Shown here one piece after another: positions 18,259 through 27,812 of a DNA stretch of 64,000 bases. The notes under the pieces are model-generated. The model was given only the letters and a program-made list of their open reading frames with translations. It was not told the DNA's origin and ran no database searches. Numbering within the stretch: position 1 is the stretch's first letter; each line of letters opens with the position of its first letter. Origin of the DNA: an uncultured Prolixibacteraceae bacterium (GTDB lineage: Bacteria > Bacteroidota > Bacteroidia > Bacteroidales > Prolixibacteraceae); NCBI GenBank assembly GCA_937915865.1, contig CALGIG010000044.1:14633-78632 (forward strand). The letters run 5' to 3'. The position numbers and the translations under genes were made by a program.

Positions 18259-18339
18259 CCATGCCATAAAAAGTGGTTTTTTCCACAAGGTTTACATGGC
18301 CTTTCGTGCCTCCACCTTGAAAATTGTTACCATGGCATG
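18259..18339. other. Inverted repeat in the gap between the two DNA-repair genes
   Basis: CATGCCAT (18260-18267) and ATGGCATG (18332-18339) are an 8-base inverted repeat. Between them lies a small hairpin, GTGG-tttttt-CCAC, at 18273-18286. They may mark an operator or a processed leader of the DUF4130 gene. No gene fits the 202-base gap (18207-18408). Confidence 0.4.
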
Positions 18340-18408
18340 ATCGTTTCATTTGTTAAGGGTTTCGTGATGCGGTTGCAGGTAACTGGTAAACCCTGTCGCA
18401 CAATGTTT

Positions 18409-19689
18409 TTATCTTAGCACCGGTATTGTTGGGTAAAACATTTTTAATTGAATCGCAGAGTCGCTTGATATTTGTTTTTTGTCGATCAGAAGCTGACGGA
18501 CAATTTCAGGTTTCAAATCCTGCACGTTTCTTGAGCGTAATTCATTGCATGTAATGAAATATTGGGCACGTTTCATCACTACACCCATTTTTTTGAGGTG
18601 TGATGAATTGAGCCTGTTATGTTTCCTTGCCATCAGGATCAATTGTACTGATTTGGTGCCTACGCCCGGAATGCGAAGCAACATTAGCGGATCAGCTGTA
18701 TTCACATCAACTGGGAAAAGATGTGGGTTTCGCAAAGCCCAGGTAACTTTCGGATCAAGTTCCAAATCTAGGTTGGGATTTTCGTCATTTACTATTTCAT
18801 TATTTCTGAAACCATAAAAGCGCAATAGCCAATCAGCCTGGTAAAGTCGATGTTCGCGCCGGAGTGGTGGAGTAATCAATGCGGGTAACCTGTTGTCGTA
18901 GGTATTTACCGGAATGTATCCCGAATAATAAACCCGCTTCAAATCGCGCCTGGTATAAAGCGCCGCCGAAAGCTTGAGTATAGTATTGTCGGTATCGTTA
19001 GTGGCGCCGATTATCAATTGAGTGCTCTGCCCGGATGGACTGAATTGTGGGGCATTTCTGTATTTTTTGCGTTCTTCTTTTGCTTCAGTTATTCCTGATG
19101 AGATCATTTTCATTGGCTCCAGAATGCTTTTATAGTCTTTGTCTGGAGCCAGAACTTTCAGGTTTCCTTCACTCGGAATTTCGATATTTACACTTAATCG
19201 GTCAGCCCATCTACCAGCTTCAGAAACCAGTTGCTGGCTGGCTCCAGGGATAGTTTTCATGTGTATGTATCCGTTATACCGATGTTCTGTCCGCAGTTTT
19301 TTCACCACCGAAACCATTCTCTCCATCGTATGGTCGGGGCTAACCAATACTCCTGAACTAAGAAATAGTCCTTCAATATAATTCCGACGGTAAAACTCGA
19401 TGGTCAAATCAGCAATCTCGTCAGGAGTGAATGAAGTGCGCTGAATATCATTGCTTTTGCGATTATAGCAGTACGCACAATCGAATATACAATAATTGCT
19501 GAGCATGATTTTCAGTAACGAAATGCACCTTCCATCTTCAGCAAAACTGTGGCAAATGCCCCATGCAGCAGCATTTCCTATTCCTCCAGATGTATTACTG
19601 CGCTTGGTTCCGCTTGAAGCACACGAAACATCATATTTAGCTGCACCGGCCAGTATTTTCAATTTTTCAAGACTGCTTTCGGAAATCAT
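18409..19689 (-). CDS. Radical SAM protein, TIGR03916-type DNA modification/repair
   Basis: A 426-residue radical SAM enzyme. The iron-sulfur motif CIFDCAYC (Cys-x3-Cys-x2-Cys) is preceded by GICHSFAEDGRCISLLKIML, and the SAM-binding barrel follows, with IEGLFLSSGV and VNIEIPSE. Near the C-terminus, NTADPLMLLRIPGVGTKSVQLIL is a helix-hairpin-helix, a DNA-binding element. This arrangement matches TIGR03916. The DUF4130 gene is downstream on the same strand. The substrate is unknown; DNA-lesion repair or base modification is the standing prediction for the pair. Confidence 0.85.
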   Translation of the reverse strand: MISESSLEKLKILAGAAKYDVSCASSGTKRSNTSGGIGNAAAWGICHSFAEDGRCISLLKIMLSNYCIFDCAYCYNRKSNDIQRTSFTPDEIADLTIEFYRRNYIEGLFLSSGVLVSPDHTMERMVSVVKKLRTEHRYNGYIHMKTIPGASQQLVSEAGRWADRLSVNIEIPSEGNLKVLAPDKDYKSILEPMKMISSGITEAKEERKKYRNAPQFSPSGQSTQLIIGATNDTDNTILKLSAALYTRRDLKRVYYSGYIPVNTYDNRLPALITPPLRREHRLYQADWLLRFYGFRNNEIVNDENPNLDLELDPKVTWALRNPHLFPVDVNTADPLMLLRIPGVGTKSVQLILMARKHNRLNSSHLKKMGVVMKRAQYFITCNELRSRNVQDLKPEIVRQLLIDKKQISSDSAIQLKMFYPTIPVLR

Positions 19690-19807
19690 TGTTTTATTAT
19701 TTTGACAACTTTGTAATCAAAATGGCCTAAACAAGATAATGGAATCTGTCAAAAGTCAGCTAAGTTTTGATGTTTTTTTCAATATCAAAGTTACTTTTAG
19801 AATATGC

Positions 19808-19850
19808 AAAAAAGCGAAAGGCTACTTGCCGAGCAAGTAGCCTTTCGCTT
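19808..19850 (-). terminator. Strong terminator after the SGNH esterase gene
   Basis: Eighteen-base arms (19812-19829 and 19833-19850; core AAAGGCTACTTGC) pair perfectly around a CGA loop. On the minus strand a TTTTTT run follows. It ends the esterase transcript and isolates the radical SAM gene. Confidence 0.93.
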
Positions 19851-19868
19851 GAACCGTTAGAATAAGTC

Positions 19869-20552
19869 CTATTTTTTCAATGCTTTTTTAATTGCGGCTT
19901 CGGCCAATGGTGCCATAATTTCATAACCTTGTTTGTTGGGATGAACTCCATCGCCTGAAAGTTTTTTTGGCAATCCTTTGCGATCGTCAACCATTGATGA
20001 ATAGTAGTCGAGATATACGATCCCGTGGCTATTGGCATAATTTTGTATCATTTCGTTGAGCCTGATGATTTTGGGCGCTGGTTCCAGTCCTGGCTTCCAG
20101 GGGTAATCAAAAGCGGGCAGAACGGAGCTGAGAATGACTTTAATTTTGTTGGCTTTGGCTAATTCGCACATTGAAATCAGGTTATCCATAATCATTTCAA
20201 GGGTTGATGGGCCAGTGTTTCCTGCAATATCGTTGGTCCCGGCCAGGATTACCACCAATGCAGGTTTAAGGTTAATAACATCGGAGCGGAAACGAACCAG
20301 CATCTGCGGTGTTGTTTGGCCACTTATTCCACGATTAACATAGGGTTTGTTGGCGAAAAATTCGGGACATGTATTTATCCATCCTTCAGTAATAGAGTTT
20401 CCCATAAAAACAACACGTTTTTCGTCCTTAGCGGGTAATGGAAGCTTCGCATTTTGTTCCTTAAAACGTGAAGTGTTGGCCCAATCCTGGGCAATTATAA
20501 CATTTGCAAAAATCGAAAATAAAATACAAAGGGCAAGTTTATCAGTTTTCAT
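19869..20552 (-). CDS. Secreted SGNH/GDSL-family esterase
   Basis: A 227-residue exported hydrolase with signal peptide (MKTDKLALCILFSIFANVIIAQD). SGNH blocks are visible: FMGNSITEGW (Ser of block I), GISGQT (Gly of block II), LAGTNDIA (Asn of block III), and DGVHPNKQGYE (Asp/His of block V). The family removes acetyl or acyl groups from polysaccharides, lipids or peptidoglycan; the substrate cannot be read here. It is transcribed alone, with its own terminator downstream and another between it and nrdJ. Confidence 0.9.
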   Translation of the reverse strand: MKTDKLALCILFSIFANVIIAQDWANTSRFKEQNAKLPLPAKDEKRVVFMGNSITEGWINTCPEFFANKPYVNRGISGQTTPQMLVRFRSDVINLKPALVVILAGTNDIAGNTGPSTLEMIMDNLISMCELAKANKIKVILSSVLPAFDYPWKPGLEPAPKIIRLNEMIQNYANSHGIVYLDYYSSMVDDRKGLPKKLSGDGVHPNKQGYEIMAPLAEAAIKKALKK

Positions 20553-20601
20553 ACGGTTGGTTTAATTTATTGTATATTAACTTGTTATTTTTTTATTTTG
20601 T

Positions 20602-20639
20602 ATAACATAAAGAAGGCTACCTTATTGGGTAGCCTTCTT
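20602..20639 (-). terminator. Probable terminator after nrdJ
   Basis: AAGAAGGCTACC (20610-20621) pairs with GGTAGCCTTCTT (20628-20639). On the minus strand it is followed by a short T-run only (TTTATG), so it is weaker than the esterase terminator. Confidence 0.7.
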
Positions 20640-20684
20640 GAAAATTAGTTTCTTGTGTATAAGGTAAATTTGAACGAAATTTTC

Positions 20685-23258
20685 TTATCCGCATTTTGAG
20701 GTTCCACAATCTGGGCAAATCAAACAACCTTCACGGTAAATCACATTTTTTGAGCCACATTCGCCACAAACAGCTCCTTCTGCAACAGTACCATCAGGTA
20801 CATATTTTTTCAAAGCACGGGCTACTCCAGCTTTCCAGCTATTGATGGTATCATTGTCGAACTGAAGGCTGGAAACTGTATCAACAACTTTGTGTATAGG
20901 CATTCCGTGGCGCAATACTCCAGAAATCAATTTGGCATAATTCCAGAATACCGGATTGAATTTGTACGACAGACCTTCAATGGTAGTACGATATCCATGT
21001 TTATTAGTGTATTGAAAATCATACCGTTTAGTTCCGTCGAAACTAACGTTTTTGATGATTTTCCCGTTTATAACTGACCGCGGTAAAAGGATACCATCTT
21101 CATCATCCGACAGACCGGTAAAAATTTCATACGGACGCCCGTCAATTTTACCAATGAAAGCAATCCATTTGTCTTTAGCATTCTGAAAACGAACAACGTC
21201 GGCTTCAAGTTCAACTGGTCGTTTGGTCGGAAAATCGCTCGTTATTGTTTCTTCTTTTTCCTTTTCTTTTTCTTCTTTTTTATTCGAAACCAACACGCCT
21301 GAACGAGAACCATCACGGTAAACAGTCACTCCCTTACATCCGCTTTTCCAGGCTTCGAAGTACAATTTACCAACTAAATCTTCTTCAGTTTCAGCAGGTA
21401 GATTAATTGTTACACTGATTGAATGATCGACCCATTTCTGAATCCTTCCTTGCATCTGGACTTTTGCAATCCAGTCGATATCGTTTGATGTTGCTTTGAA
21501 ATATGGAGATTTAGCAACCATATCATCAAGTTCTTCCTGCGAAGCGTTGTCGGCTAGAGTTAAGCCGTTAATATCCATCCAATCTTTAAATTTGTGATGG
21601 ATAACTACATATTCTTCCCATGAATCGCCAACTTCGTCAACAAAATCGACCCGAACATCTTTGTCGTTTGGGTTTACTTTGCGGCGACGTTTATAAACAG
21701 GCATGAAAACTGGTTCAATTCCAGAGGTTGTTTGTGTCATCAAGCTTGTAGTACCGGTTGGGGCGATTGTTAAAAGAGCAATATTACGACGTCCGTATTT
21801 TACCATATCCTGGTACAATTCTTCATCAGCTTCGCGTAACCGTTTGATCATAGGGTTATTTTTTTCGCGATCGGTGTTGTAAATTTTAAAAGCACCGCGT
21901 TCTTTTGCCATGTTAACCGACGAACGGTACGCCTCAAGGGCAACAGTTTTATGAATTTCTTCACTGAAGTCGGTAGCATCTTCACTTCCGTAACAAAGAC
22001 CAAGGGCAGCTAACATATCGCCTTCAGCAGTAATGCCAACGCCGGTACGGCGACCTTCTTTTGCTTTGGTTTGAATTTTAAGCCACATCGACCGTTCAAT
22101 ATACTTAATTTCATCGTCTTCCGGGTCTTCTTCAATTTTTCCAAGAATACCATTGATTTTTTCCAATTCCAGATCAATGATGTCATCCATCATTCGCTGC
22201 GCAACCTGAATGTGTTTTTTAAATAAATCGAAATTAAACCGTGCCTGTGGCGTAAATGGTTTCTCGACATACGAAAACAGGTTTACCGCAATCAGTCGGC
22301 AACTATCATAAGGGCAGAGTGGAATCTCACCACATGGGTTTGTCGATACCGTTTTATAGCCTAAATCAGCATAACAATCCGGAACTGATTCGCGGATAAT
22401 GGTATCCCAGAACAAAATACCAGGTTCGGCTGATTTCCATGCATTATGAACAATCTTTTTCCATAAGTTGCTGGCATCAATGTCTTTGGTGTATTTCGGA
22501 TTGTTTGCATCAATAGGATATTGCGTACGATAGGATTCGCCTGATTCTATTGCGTTCATAAAATCGTCGTGAATCTTTACTGAAACATTGGCTCCGGTTA
22601 CTTTACCCTGTTCGAGTTTTGCATCAATAAACGATTCAGCATCAGGATGTTTTATTGATACTGACAACATGAGAGCACCACGGCGTCCATCCTGTGCAAC
22701 TTCACGGGTTGAGTTCGAATAACGTTCCATGAAAGGAACAATTCCTGTTGATGTAAGCGCTGAATTTTTAACTGGTGAACCTTTGGGTCGTATGTGAGAG
22801 AGATCATGACCAACGCCTCCGCGTCTTTTCATCAGCTGGACCTGCTCCTGGTCAATTTTCATTATGCCGCCATAAGAGTCGGAATTACCTTCATTACCAA
22901 TTACAAAACAATTTGATAATGAGGCAATTTGAAATTCGTTACCAATGCCAGTCATAGGTCCTCCCTGGGGCACAATGTACTTGAAGTCTTTCAGAAGTTC
23001 GAAAATTTCATCTTCCGGCATCGGATTGATATAATTCTTCTCAATTCTAGCAATTTCTGAAGCAAGACGTCGGTGCATATCATCTGGCGAAGCTTCATAC
23101 AAATTACCGAACGAATCTTTTAATGCATACTTATTTACCCAGACCCTGGCTGCAAGGTCGTCTCCCTTGAAATATTTCAATGAAGCTTTATAAGCTTCGT
23201 CCTGAGAGTAGGTTGTCTTTTCTTTTTGGGGTGGTACAGCCACGTTTTTCAATGTCAT
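20685..23258 (-). CDS. nrdJ: Vitamin B12-dependent (class II) ribonucleotide reductase
   Basis: An 857-residue cytoplasmic enzyme that reduces ribonucleotides to deoxyribonucleotides using adenosylcobalamin. Visible marks: SLSNCFVIGN with one active-site Cys, the STNPCGEIPL motif with the radical Cys and catalytic Glu, and the late TIAPTGTTSLMTQTTSGIEPVF segment. The C-terminal tail has a Cys cluster (AVCGECGSKNVIYREGC then CPDCGTSKCG), typical of NrdJ zinc-binding tails. No ATP-cone is evident at the N-terminus. A cobalamin riboswitch upstream was looked for and not seen. The gene needs B12, supplied by the cell or imported. It stands alone between terminators. Confidence 0.95.
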   Translation of the reverse strand: MTLKNVAVPPQKEKTTYSQDEAYKASLKYFKGDDLAARVWVNKYALKDSFGNLYEASPDDMHRRLASEIARIEKNYINPMPEDEIFELLKDFKYIVPQGGPMTGIGNEFQIASLSNCFVIGNEGNSDSYGGIMKIDQEQVQLMKRRGGVGHDLSHIRPKGSPVKNSALTSTGIVPFMERYSNSTREVAQDGRRGALMLSVSIKHPDAESFIDAKLEQGKVTGANVSVKIHDDFMNAIESGESYRTQYPIDANNPKYTKDIDASNLWKKIVHNAWKSAEPGILFWDTIIRESVPDCYADLGYKTVSTNPCGEIPLCPYDSCRLIAVNLFSYVEKPFTPQARFNFDLFKKHIQVAQRMMDDIIDLELEKINGILGKIEEDPEDDEIKYIERSMWLKIQTKAKEGRRTGVGITAEGDMLAALGLCYGSEDATDFSEEIHKTVALEAYRSSVNMAKERGAFKIYNTDREKNNPMIKRLREADEELYQDMVKYGRRNIALLTIAPTGTTSLMTQTTSGIEPVFMPVYKRRRKVNPNDKDVRVDFVDEVGDSWEEYVVIHHKFKDWMDINGLTLADNASQEELDDMVAKSPYFKATSNDIDWIAKVQMQGRIQKWVDHSISVTINLPAETEEDLVGKLYFEAWKSGCKGVTVYRDGSRSGVLVSNKKEEKEKEKEETITSDFPTKRPVELEADVVRFQNAKDKWIAFIGKIDGRPYEIFTGLSDDEDGILLPRSVINGKIIKNVSFDGTKRYDFQYTNKHGYRTTIEGLSYKFNPVFWNYAKLISGVLRHGMPIHKVVDTVSSLQFDNDTINSWKAGVARALKKYVPDGTVAEGAVCGECGSKNVIYREGCLICPDCGTSKCG

Positions 23259-23582
23259 ATTCTTTAAATTTTATTACTTTATATTCTTTAAAACCTTGAG
23301 TACGTGAAAAATTTCGGTCAATTGTTTTATTTATTTTGCTACCTGCAATATAGGTTCAAAGTTTAAAAAAATGAATACTGAAATTATTAAAATTGATAAA
23401 AGTTATCAACTCAAAAGTGTTAATATTAAGATTATCAAACATTTGTATTTTTAACAAATACAAAAAGTTTACAAAAATGAAAATTGGGTTTTGAAAAGAA
23501 GATGAACATTTCCGGTGTAAAAGCCCTGAATTGTAATTAATTATTGTATACTTACAGGTAGGTGTTGCTTGTCCAGGGTTTT
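23259..23582. other. Non-coding gap between waaA and nrdJ
   Basis: 324 AT-rich bases carrying the nrdJ promoter region and the 3' end of waaA. CCCTG and CAGGG near 23522 and 23574 could pair around a long loop as a weak terminator of waaA. No B12 box, small ORF or other structure is clear. Confidence 0.4.
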
Positions 23583-24821
23583 TTATTCTTTGTTGAAAAC
23601 TTTATTTAAAATGATTTGTGTAGCGCCGAGGTTTTGGTTGGTAAATAATACGCATTCTTGTGCTACATTTTCTCTTTTTTCTTTATTAAATAACATCTGA
23701 TTTAAGGCAGTGTTTAATTCATCCTTTGAATTTACAGGAAACGCAACACCAAGTTTGACCATTGTTGTAGCTTCGTTAAACTTATGGTAATTGGGGCCAA
23801 AAACAATTGGCATTCCAAAAATTGCCGCTTCGAGAGTGTTGTGAATACCTACGCCAAAACCACCGCCAATGTAGGCCAAATTGGCATATCTGTATATCGA
23901 TGAAAGTATACCTATAGTATCAACAATCATTACCTGCTTGTTGATAACTGTTTCTTCGTTGGCTTCTGTGTAACAAATAATATTGGTTTTCAACAGGTTT
24001 ATCAACCTGTCGACATTGGCACGCTTGGTTTCGTGCGGGGCAATTACGAATTTTATCTCAGGATGATTAAAAATATAATCGGCAATCAGTTCTTCATCAG
24101 GTCTCCATGAACTACCAACAACGACAAGTAAATTATTACCTTTAAATTTTTCAATTAACGGCATGTTTTTCCCATTTTTAGCAATTTCAGCTACACGGTC
24201 GAATCGAGTGTCGCCAGCACGTGTAACGTTGTTTATACCGATGTTTTTTAATAAAAGAACTGAATTCTCATCCTGAACAAAAAAGTGGCTGAAACAAAAA
24301 AGCATTTCGCGATACCATTTGCCTCCCATCGTTTTTTTGAAAAATTGCTGGTTTTCTCTGAAAATAGCTGAAACAAGATAGAGCGGAATATTTCGCTTCT
24401 TAAATTCATGAAGATAATTATTCCAGAATTCGTATTTTACAAAGAATACAATCTCTGGTTTTACCATGTCGATCATTTTCTTTGCATTTGCTTTTGTGTC
24501 AGAGGGTAAGTAACAGATGCAATCTGCCAAATCGTAATTTTTACGAATTTCATATCCTGATGGAGAAAAGAATGTCAGGAGTATTTTGTAAGTCGAATAT
24601 TGTTTTTTTATGGCTTCAATAAGGGGGCGGCCTTGCTCAAATTCGCCTAATGAGGCACAATGAACCCAAACAATACGATCCCCATTTTTGATCCTGTCGC
24701 TTAATAACCGAAACGTTTGGCGTCGGCCCATGCATATTTGTTTTGCTTTCATATTAAATGGAGCAGCGAGTTTTAACATGAGCGAAAACAATCGAATTGA
24801 AATAGAATATAGAAGGTTCAT
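23583..24821 (-). CDS. waaA: Kdo transferase WaaA (KdtA), GT30
   Basis: A 412-residue glycosyltransferase that adds 3-deoxy-D-manno-octulosonic acid to lipid IVA in the inner membrane, an early step of LPS core assembly. Visible blocks are the N-terminal membrane stretch (LYSISIRLFSLMLKLAAPF), WVHCASLGEFEQGRPLIEAI with the catalytic Glu, the GDTRFDRV segment in the middle, and YIGGGFGVGIHNTLEAAIFGMPIVFGPNY near the C-terminus. The length is normal for the family. The rnhA gene precedes it by 27 bases on the same strand, so they are probably co-transcribed. Confidence 0.95.
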   Translation of the reverse strand: MNLLYSISIRLFSLMLKLAAPFNMKAKQICMGRRQTFRLLSDRIKNGDRIVWVHCASLGEFEQGRPLIEAIKKQYSTYKILLTFFSPSGYEIRKNYDLADCICYLPSDTKANAKKMIDMVKPEIVFFVKYEFWNNYLHEFKKRNIPLYLVSAIFRENQQFFKKTMGGKWYREMLFCFSHFFVQDENSVLLLKNIGINNVTRAGDTRFDRVAEIAKNGKNMPLIEKFKGNNLLVVVGSSWRPDEELIADYIFNHPEIKFVIAPHETKRANVDRLINLLKTNIICYTEANEETVINKQVMIVDTIGILSSIYRYANLAYIGGGFGVGIHNTLEAAIFGMPIVFGPNYHKFNEATTMVKLGVAFPVNSKDELNTALNQMLFNKEKRENVAQECVLFTNQNLGATQIILNKVFNKE

Positions 24822-24848
24822 TTTGTGTAATTAATGTTAATCTATAAA

Positions 24849-25304
24849 TTAGCAATTAGCTAAATATCCAATATCTTTTTGTAAGCGCGGACTCATTGAT
24901 GCTGCTACAGCAAGCTGGTCGCATCGTTCGTTTTCCGGAATACTTGCATGACCCTTTACCCAAACAAACTTAACCTGATGTTTCTGGTAAATTTTCAGGA
25001 AACGCATCCAAAGATCCTGATTTTTTTTCCCTTTAAATCTGTTTTTTACCCAGTTCCAAATCCAGCCTTTTTCAACAGCGTCAACTACATATTTCGAGTC
25101 ACTATAAATGGTTACCTGGCAATTTTCAATCTTCAATGCTTCCAAACCTGCAATTACACCAAGTAATTCCATTCGGTTGTTAGTTGTAAGTTCATATCCT
25201 TCGGAAAGTTCTTTACGGTGTTGCCCTGAAATTAAAACGACACCATATCCTCCAGGACCTGGATTTCCTCGTGCTGCACCGTCGGTATAAATTGTGATGT
25301 CCAA
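24849..25304 (-). CDS. rnhA: Ribonuclease HI
   Basis: A 151-residue endonuclease that cuts RNA in RNA-DNA hybrids. The four catalytic carboxylates are visible: Asp8 in IYTDGAARGNPGPGGYG, Glu in NNRMELLGVIAGLEAL, Asp in TIYSDSKYVVD, and Asp in NERCDQLA. The basic handle (WNWVKNRFKGKKNQDLW) is present, so this is a full bacterial type. It lies 27 bases upstream of waaA on the same strand. A second RNase H (HII) is at 33602. Confidence 0.96.
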   Translation of the reverse strand: MDITIYTDGAARGNPGPGGYGVVLISGQHRKELSEGYELTTNNRMELLGVIAGLEALKIENCQVTIYSDSKYVVDAVEKGWIWNWVKNRFKGKKNQDLWMRFLKIYQKHQVKFVWVKGHASIPENERCDQLAVAASMSPRLQKDIGYLANC

Positions 25305-25375
25305 ATATCTAAGTTCTAAATTAGAAATCAGTGAAGTTGAGAGTAAACAAATTAATTTTAATCCGCTTCAAAACA

Positions 25376-25401
25376 AAAGACCCGCAAAAATACGGGTCTT
25401 T
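25376..25401 (-). terminator. Terminator after the S46 peptidase gene
   Basis: AAAGACCCG (25376-25384) and CGGGTCTTT (25393-25401) form a 9-base perfect stem with an eight-base loop. On the minus strand it is followed by TTTTG. Confidence 0.85.
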
Positions 25402-25423
25402 CATGTATTATAAAAATAAATTC

Positions 25424-27577
25424 TTATTCTTCTATCGTCATTTCTTTAATAAGATTCTGAGCATCACCCATTTTGTCGATCGTCCAAAGTACAAAACGAA
25501 TATCGACATTAATACATTTTTGTAATGAGTTTTCAAAAGCAATGTCGCCACTCATGGCTTCCCAGTTTCCATCGAAAGCAATACCAATTAATTCGCCTTT
25601 CCCATTGATTACTGGACTTCCAGAATTTCCTCCGGTAATATCGTTATTGGTTAAAAAACATGTATGAAGTGTACCATCCAAATCGGCGTACCTACCGAAA
25701 TCCTTTTTGTAATAAAGCTCTTTTAGCTTAGCTGGAACATCAAACTCCTCATCTCCCGGAATTTCTTTTTCGATATAACCCTTTAATGTAGTGAAGTAAT
25801 CATATTTAACAGCATCGCGCGGAATGTAATCGCCAACGGTTCCATAAGTCAGGCGCATGGTCGAATTTGCATCGGGGTAAAAATTCTTGTCCGACTGCAT
25901 TTCCATTAATCCTCCCAGGAACAACCGATTTCCTTTTTCGAGATCATCGGTCGTTTGGTTGGTTTCCTCACCAATCAAACCCATCATCCTGAAAATTTCA
26001 AGAGAAGATTGAAAAATCGGGTCATTTTCGAGCACCTTGGCCTTTGGCGAGTTGAAAAATTTTTCTAACCGTTCGCGGCTACCAAAAACCGATTTGGCAT
26101 ACATTTCTTTGGTGTATTTTTCAAAATCGTTGTTGTATTTCGATTTCACTATTTTGAAAAAAGGAGGGTGGTATTGCGAAGAAACATTATTGGCATATAA
26201 TTTAAAAAGTGCTCCAGCTATTTTCTGATCAGTTTCCGAATCATAGTCCCTGAAGAATTCATCCAACCCACTTTTCACACGTTCGCTGGCCAGATTTATG
26301 CGTTCAGAGTTTTTGTCCGATTTTAAAGCATCATATAATGGACGTGTACGGTATGCAAAATAAAATATTTCAGGCCCGCGTACCATCGATTCGACCATAT
26401 ATTCAAACGCTTTTTCATCATCAAGGTCTTTATACGCTTTAGCAATTGTTGGGAGCGCTTCTCCATATTTGGCTTTCCTTGCAGGATCGGCGTCAATCCA
26501 TTGGTTAAACCGGGCTTCCAATTCTCTCTTTTTACCCAGAACATTCAAGTTTTTGAGACCTTGATTTTGGCCAATGCTGTATTTGTAATAGTTTGAGCTT
26601 CGGGCATATTTTGCCGAATACATAATACGAGCTTTCCTTGATGTATTCATGAATTCCTCCATGATACGTTGTTTCTCGGCACGTACCTGAATTCGGATTG
26701 GATTGGTAACATTCATCGTATATTCTATTCCGTACGACGTTTTGTAACGGTTAGTGTTTCCCGGATAGCCCAAAATCATAGCAAAATCATTGATTTTGTA
26801 ACCTTTCAACGAAATGGGCAAGTGGTATTTGGGTTTGTATGGAATATTATCTTTGGAATACGATGCAGGTTTCCCGTCTTTACTGCAATAAATGCGAAAC
26901 ATACTGAAATCGCATGTATGACGCGGCCACATCCAATTGTCGGTGTCGCCCCCAAATTTACCCATCGACTGTGGTGGAGCCCCAACAAGACGGATGTCGC
27001 GGAAAGTTTCATAAACAAAAAGATAGTAGCGATTGTCGTTATACATTCCTTGTACCCTGGCTTCATAATGGTTGTCGCCAATCGCAGCTTTTTCAATTTC
27101 CCCTGAAATTTCCCTGATCTTTTTATTGCGTTCTTCAACGCTCATCTGGTCGTTTAGTTGAGGGGCAATTTTATCTGTCACATCTTCAAAATTAACTAAG
27201 AATGAGGCTGTTTTCCCTTCATTGGGGAGTTCTTCCTCTTTTGTTTTGGCCCAAAATCCATTTTGAAGATAGTCGTGATCAATCGTACTATGCTCCTGAA
27301 TTTCATCGAATCCACAATGGTGGTTGGTTAACAGCAATCCTTCATCAGAAACTAACTCAGCAGTACATGAGCCATGATCCAATGCAACAACTGCATCTTT
27401 CAAACTCGAATGGTTTATGCTGTAAATATCTTCAGCGCTAATTTTACATCCCTCCTGTTTCATTTGGTTGATATTCAACTTCTCTATTAAAGCCGGCAAC
27501 CACATCCCCTCGTCAGCCATAACCATTCCAGGCATAACTACCTGAATGAAAGCGACAATTGCTAATAAACGTTTCAT
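25424..27577 (-). CDS. S46-family dipeptidyl-peptidase, DPP7-like
   Basis: A 717-residue exported serine peptidase with a signal peptide ending near VMADEG. It cleaves dipeptides from peptide N-termini, usually in the periplasm of Bacteroidota. The catalytic His is in LLLTNHHCGF (about residue 87), and the catalytic Ser is Ser652 in GGNSGSPV. The specificity position is Gly670 in AFDGNWE; as I recall the family, Gly here goes with DPP7 (hydrophobic P1) and Arg with DPP11 (acidic P1). Length is normal. The gene is transcribed alone, divergently from gltX, and has its own terminator. The neighbouring M2-like and SusCD genes also fit peptide use. Confidence 0.93.
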   Translation of the reverse strand: MKRLLAIVAFIQVVMPGMVMADEGMWLPALIEKLNINQMKQEGCKISAEDIYSINHSSLKDAVVALDHGSCTAELVSDEGLLLTNHHCGFDEIQEHSTIDHDYLQNGFWAKTKEEELPNEGKTASFLVNFEDVTDKIAPQLNDQMSVEERNKKIREISGEIEKAAIGDNHYEARVQGMYNDNRYYLFVYETFRDIRLVGAPPQSMGKFGGDTDNWMWPRHTCDFSMFRIYCSKDGKPASYSKDNIPYKPKYHLPISLKGYKINDFAMILGYPGNTNRYKTSYGIEYTMNVTNPIRIQVRAEKQRIMEEFMNTSRKARIMYSAKYARSSNYYKYSIGQNQGLKNLNVLGKKRELEARFNQWIDADPARKAKYGEALPTIAKAYKDLDDEKAFEYMVESMVRGPEIFYFAYRTRPLYDALKSDKNSERINLASERVKSGLDEFFRDYDSETDQKIAGALFKLYANNVSSQYHPPFFKIVKSKYNNDFEKYTKEMYAKSVFGSRERLEKFFNSPKAKVLENDPIFQSSLEIFRMMGLIGEETNQTTDDLEKGNRLFLGGLMEMQSDKNFYPDANSTMRLTYGTVGDYIPRDAVKYDYFTTLKGYIEKEIPGDEEFDVPAKLKELYYKKDFGRYADLDGTLHTCFLTNNDITGGNSGSPVINGKGELIGIAFDGNWEAMSGDIAFENSLQKCINVDIRFVLWTIDKMGDAQNLIKEMTIEE

Positions 27578-27611
27578 CCTACGGTTTAAAAAAATTTAAA
27601 AATTGAAAGGG

Positions 27612-27641
27612 CAAAGATATGTATATATACTTTATAGCAAT
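27612..27641 (-). promoter_or_regulatory. Candidate promoter for the S46 peptidase gene
   Basis: On the minus strand, TATCTTTG (27619-27612) matches the TAnnTTTG -7 element. ATTG (3 of 4 to TTTG) lies 18 bases upstream. The leader to the ATG at 27577 would be about 30 bases. Confidence 0.5.
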
Positions 27642-27812
27642 TCTTTTTTTTGATTGGTTGAAAAAAAACATGCTAATATCTTTAAATGCCTTGAACTGAA
27701 GGGTAAACAACGTTATTCTAACAGCGAAATGCAATTTTTCTTTTTTAGTTTTTCTTCAGCAGAAGGATATTTTTACTTCCAGTTTCCGACTTCCGACTTC
27801 AAACTTTTCAGC

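Noticed and set aside
23259..23400. Cobalamin riboswitch upstream of nrdJ
   Set aside because: No B12-box-like or conserved stem pattern was found in the gap.
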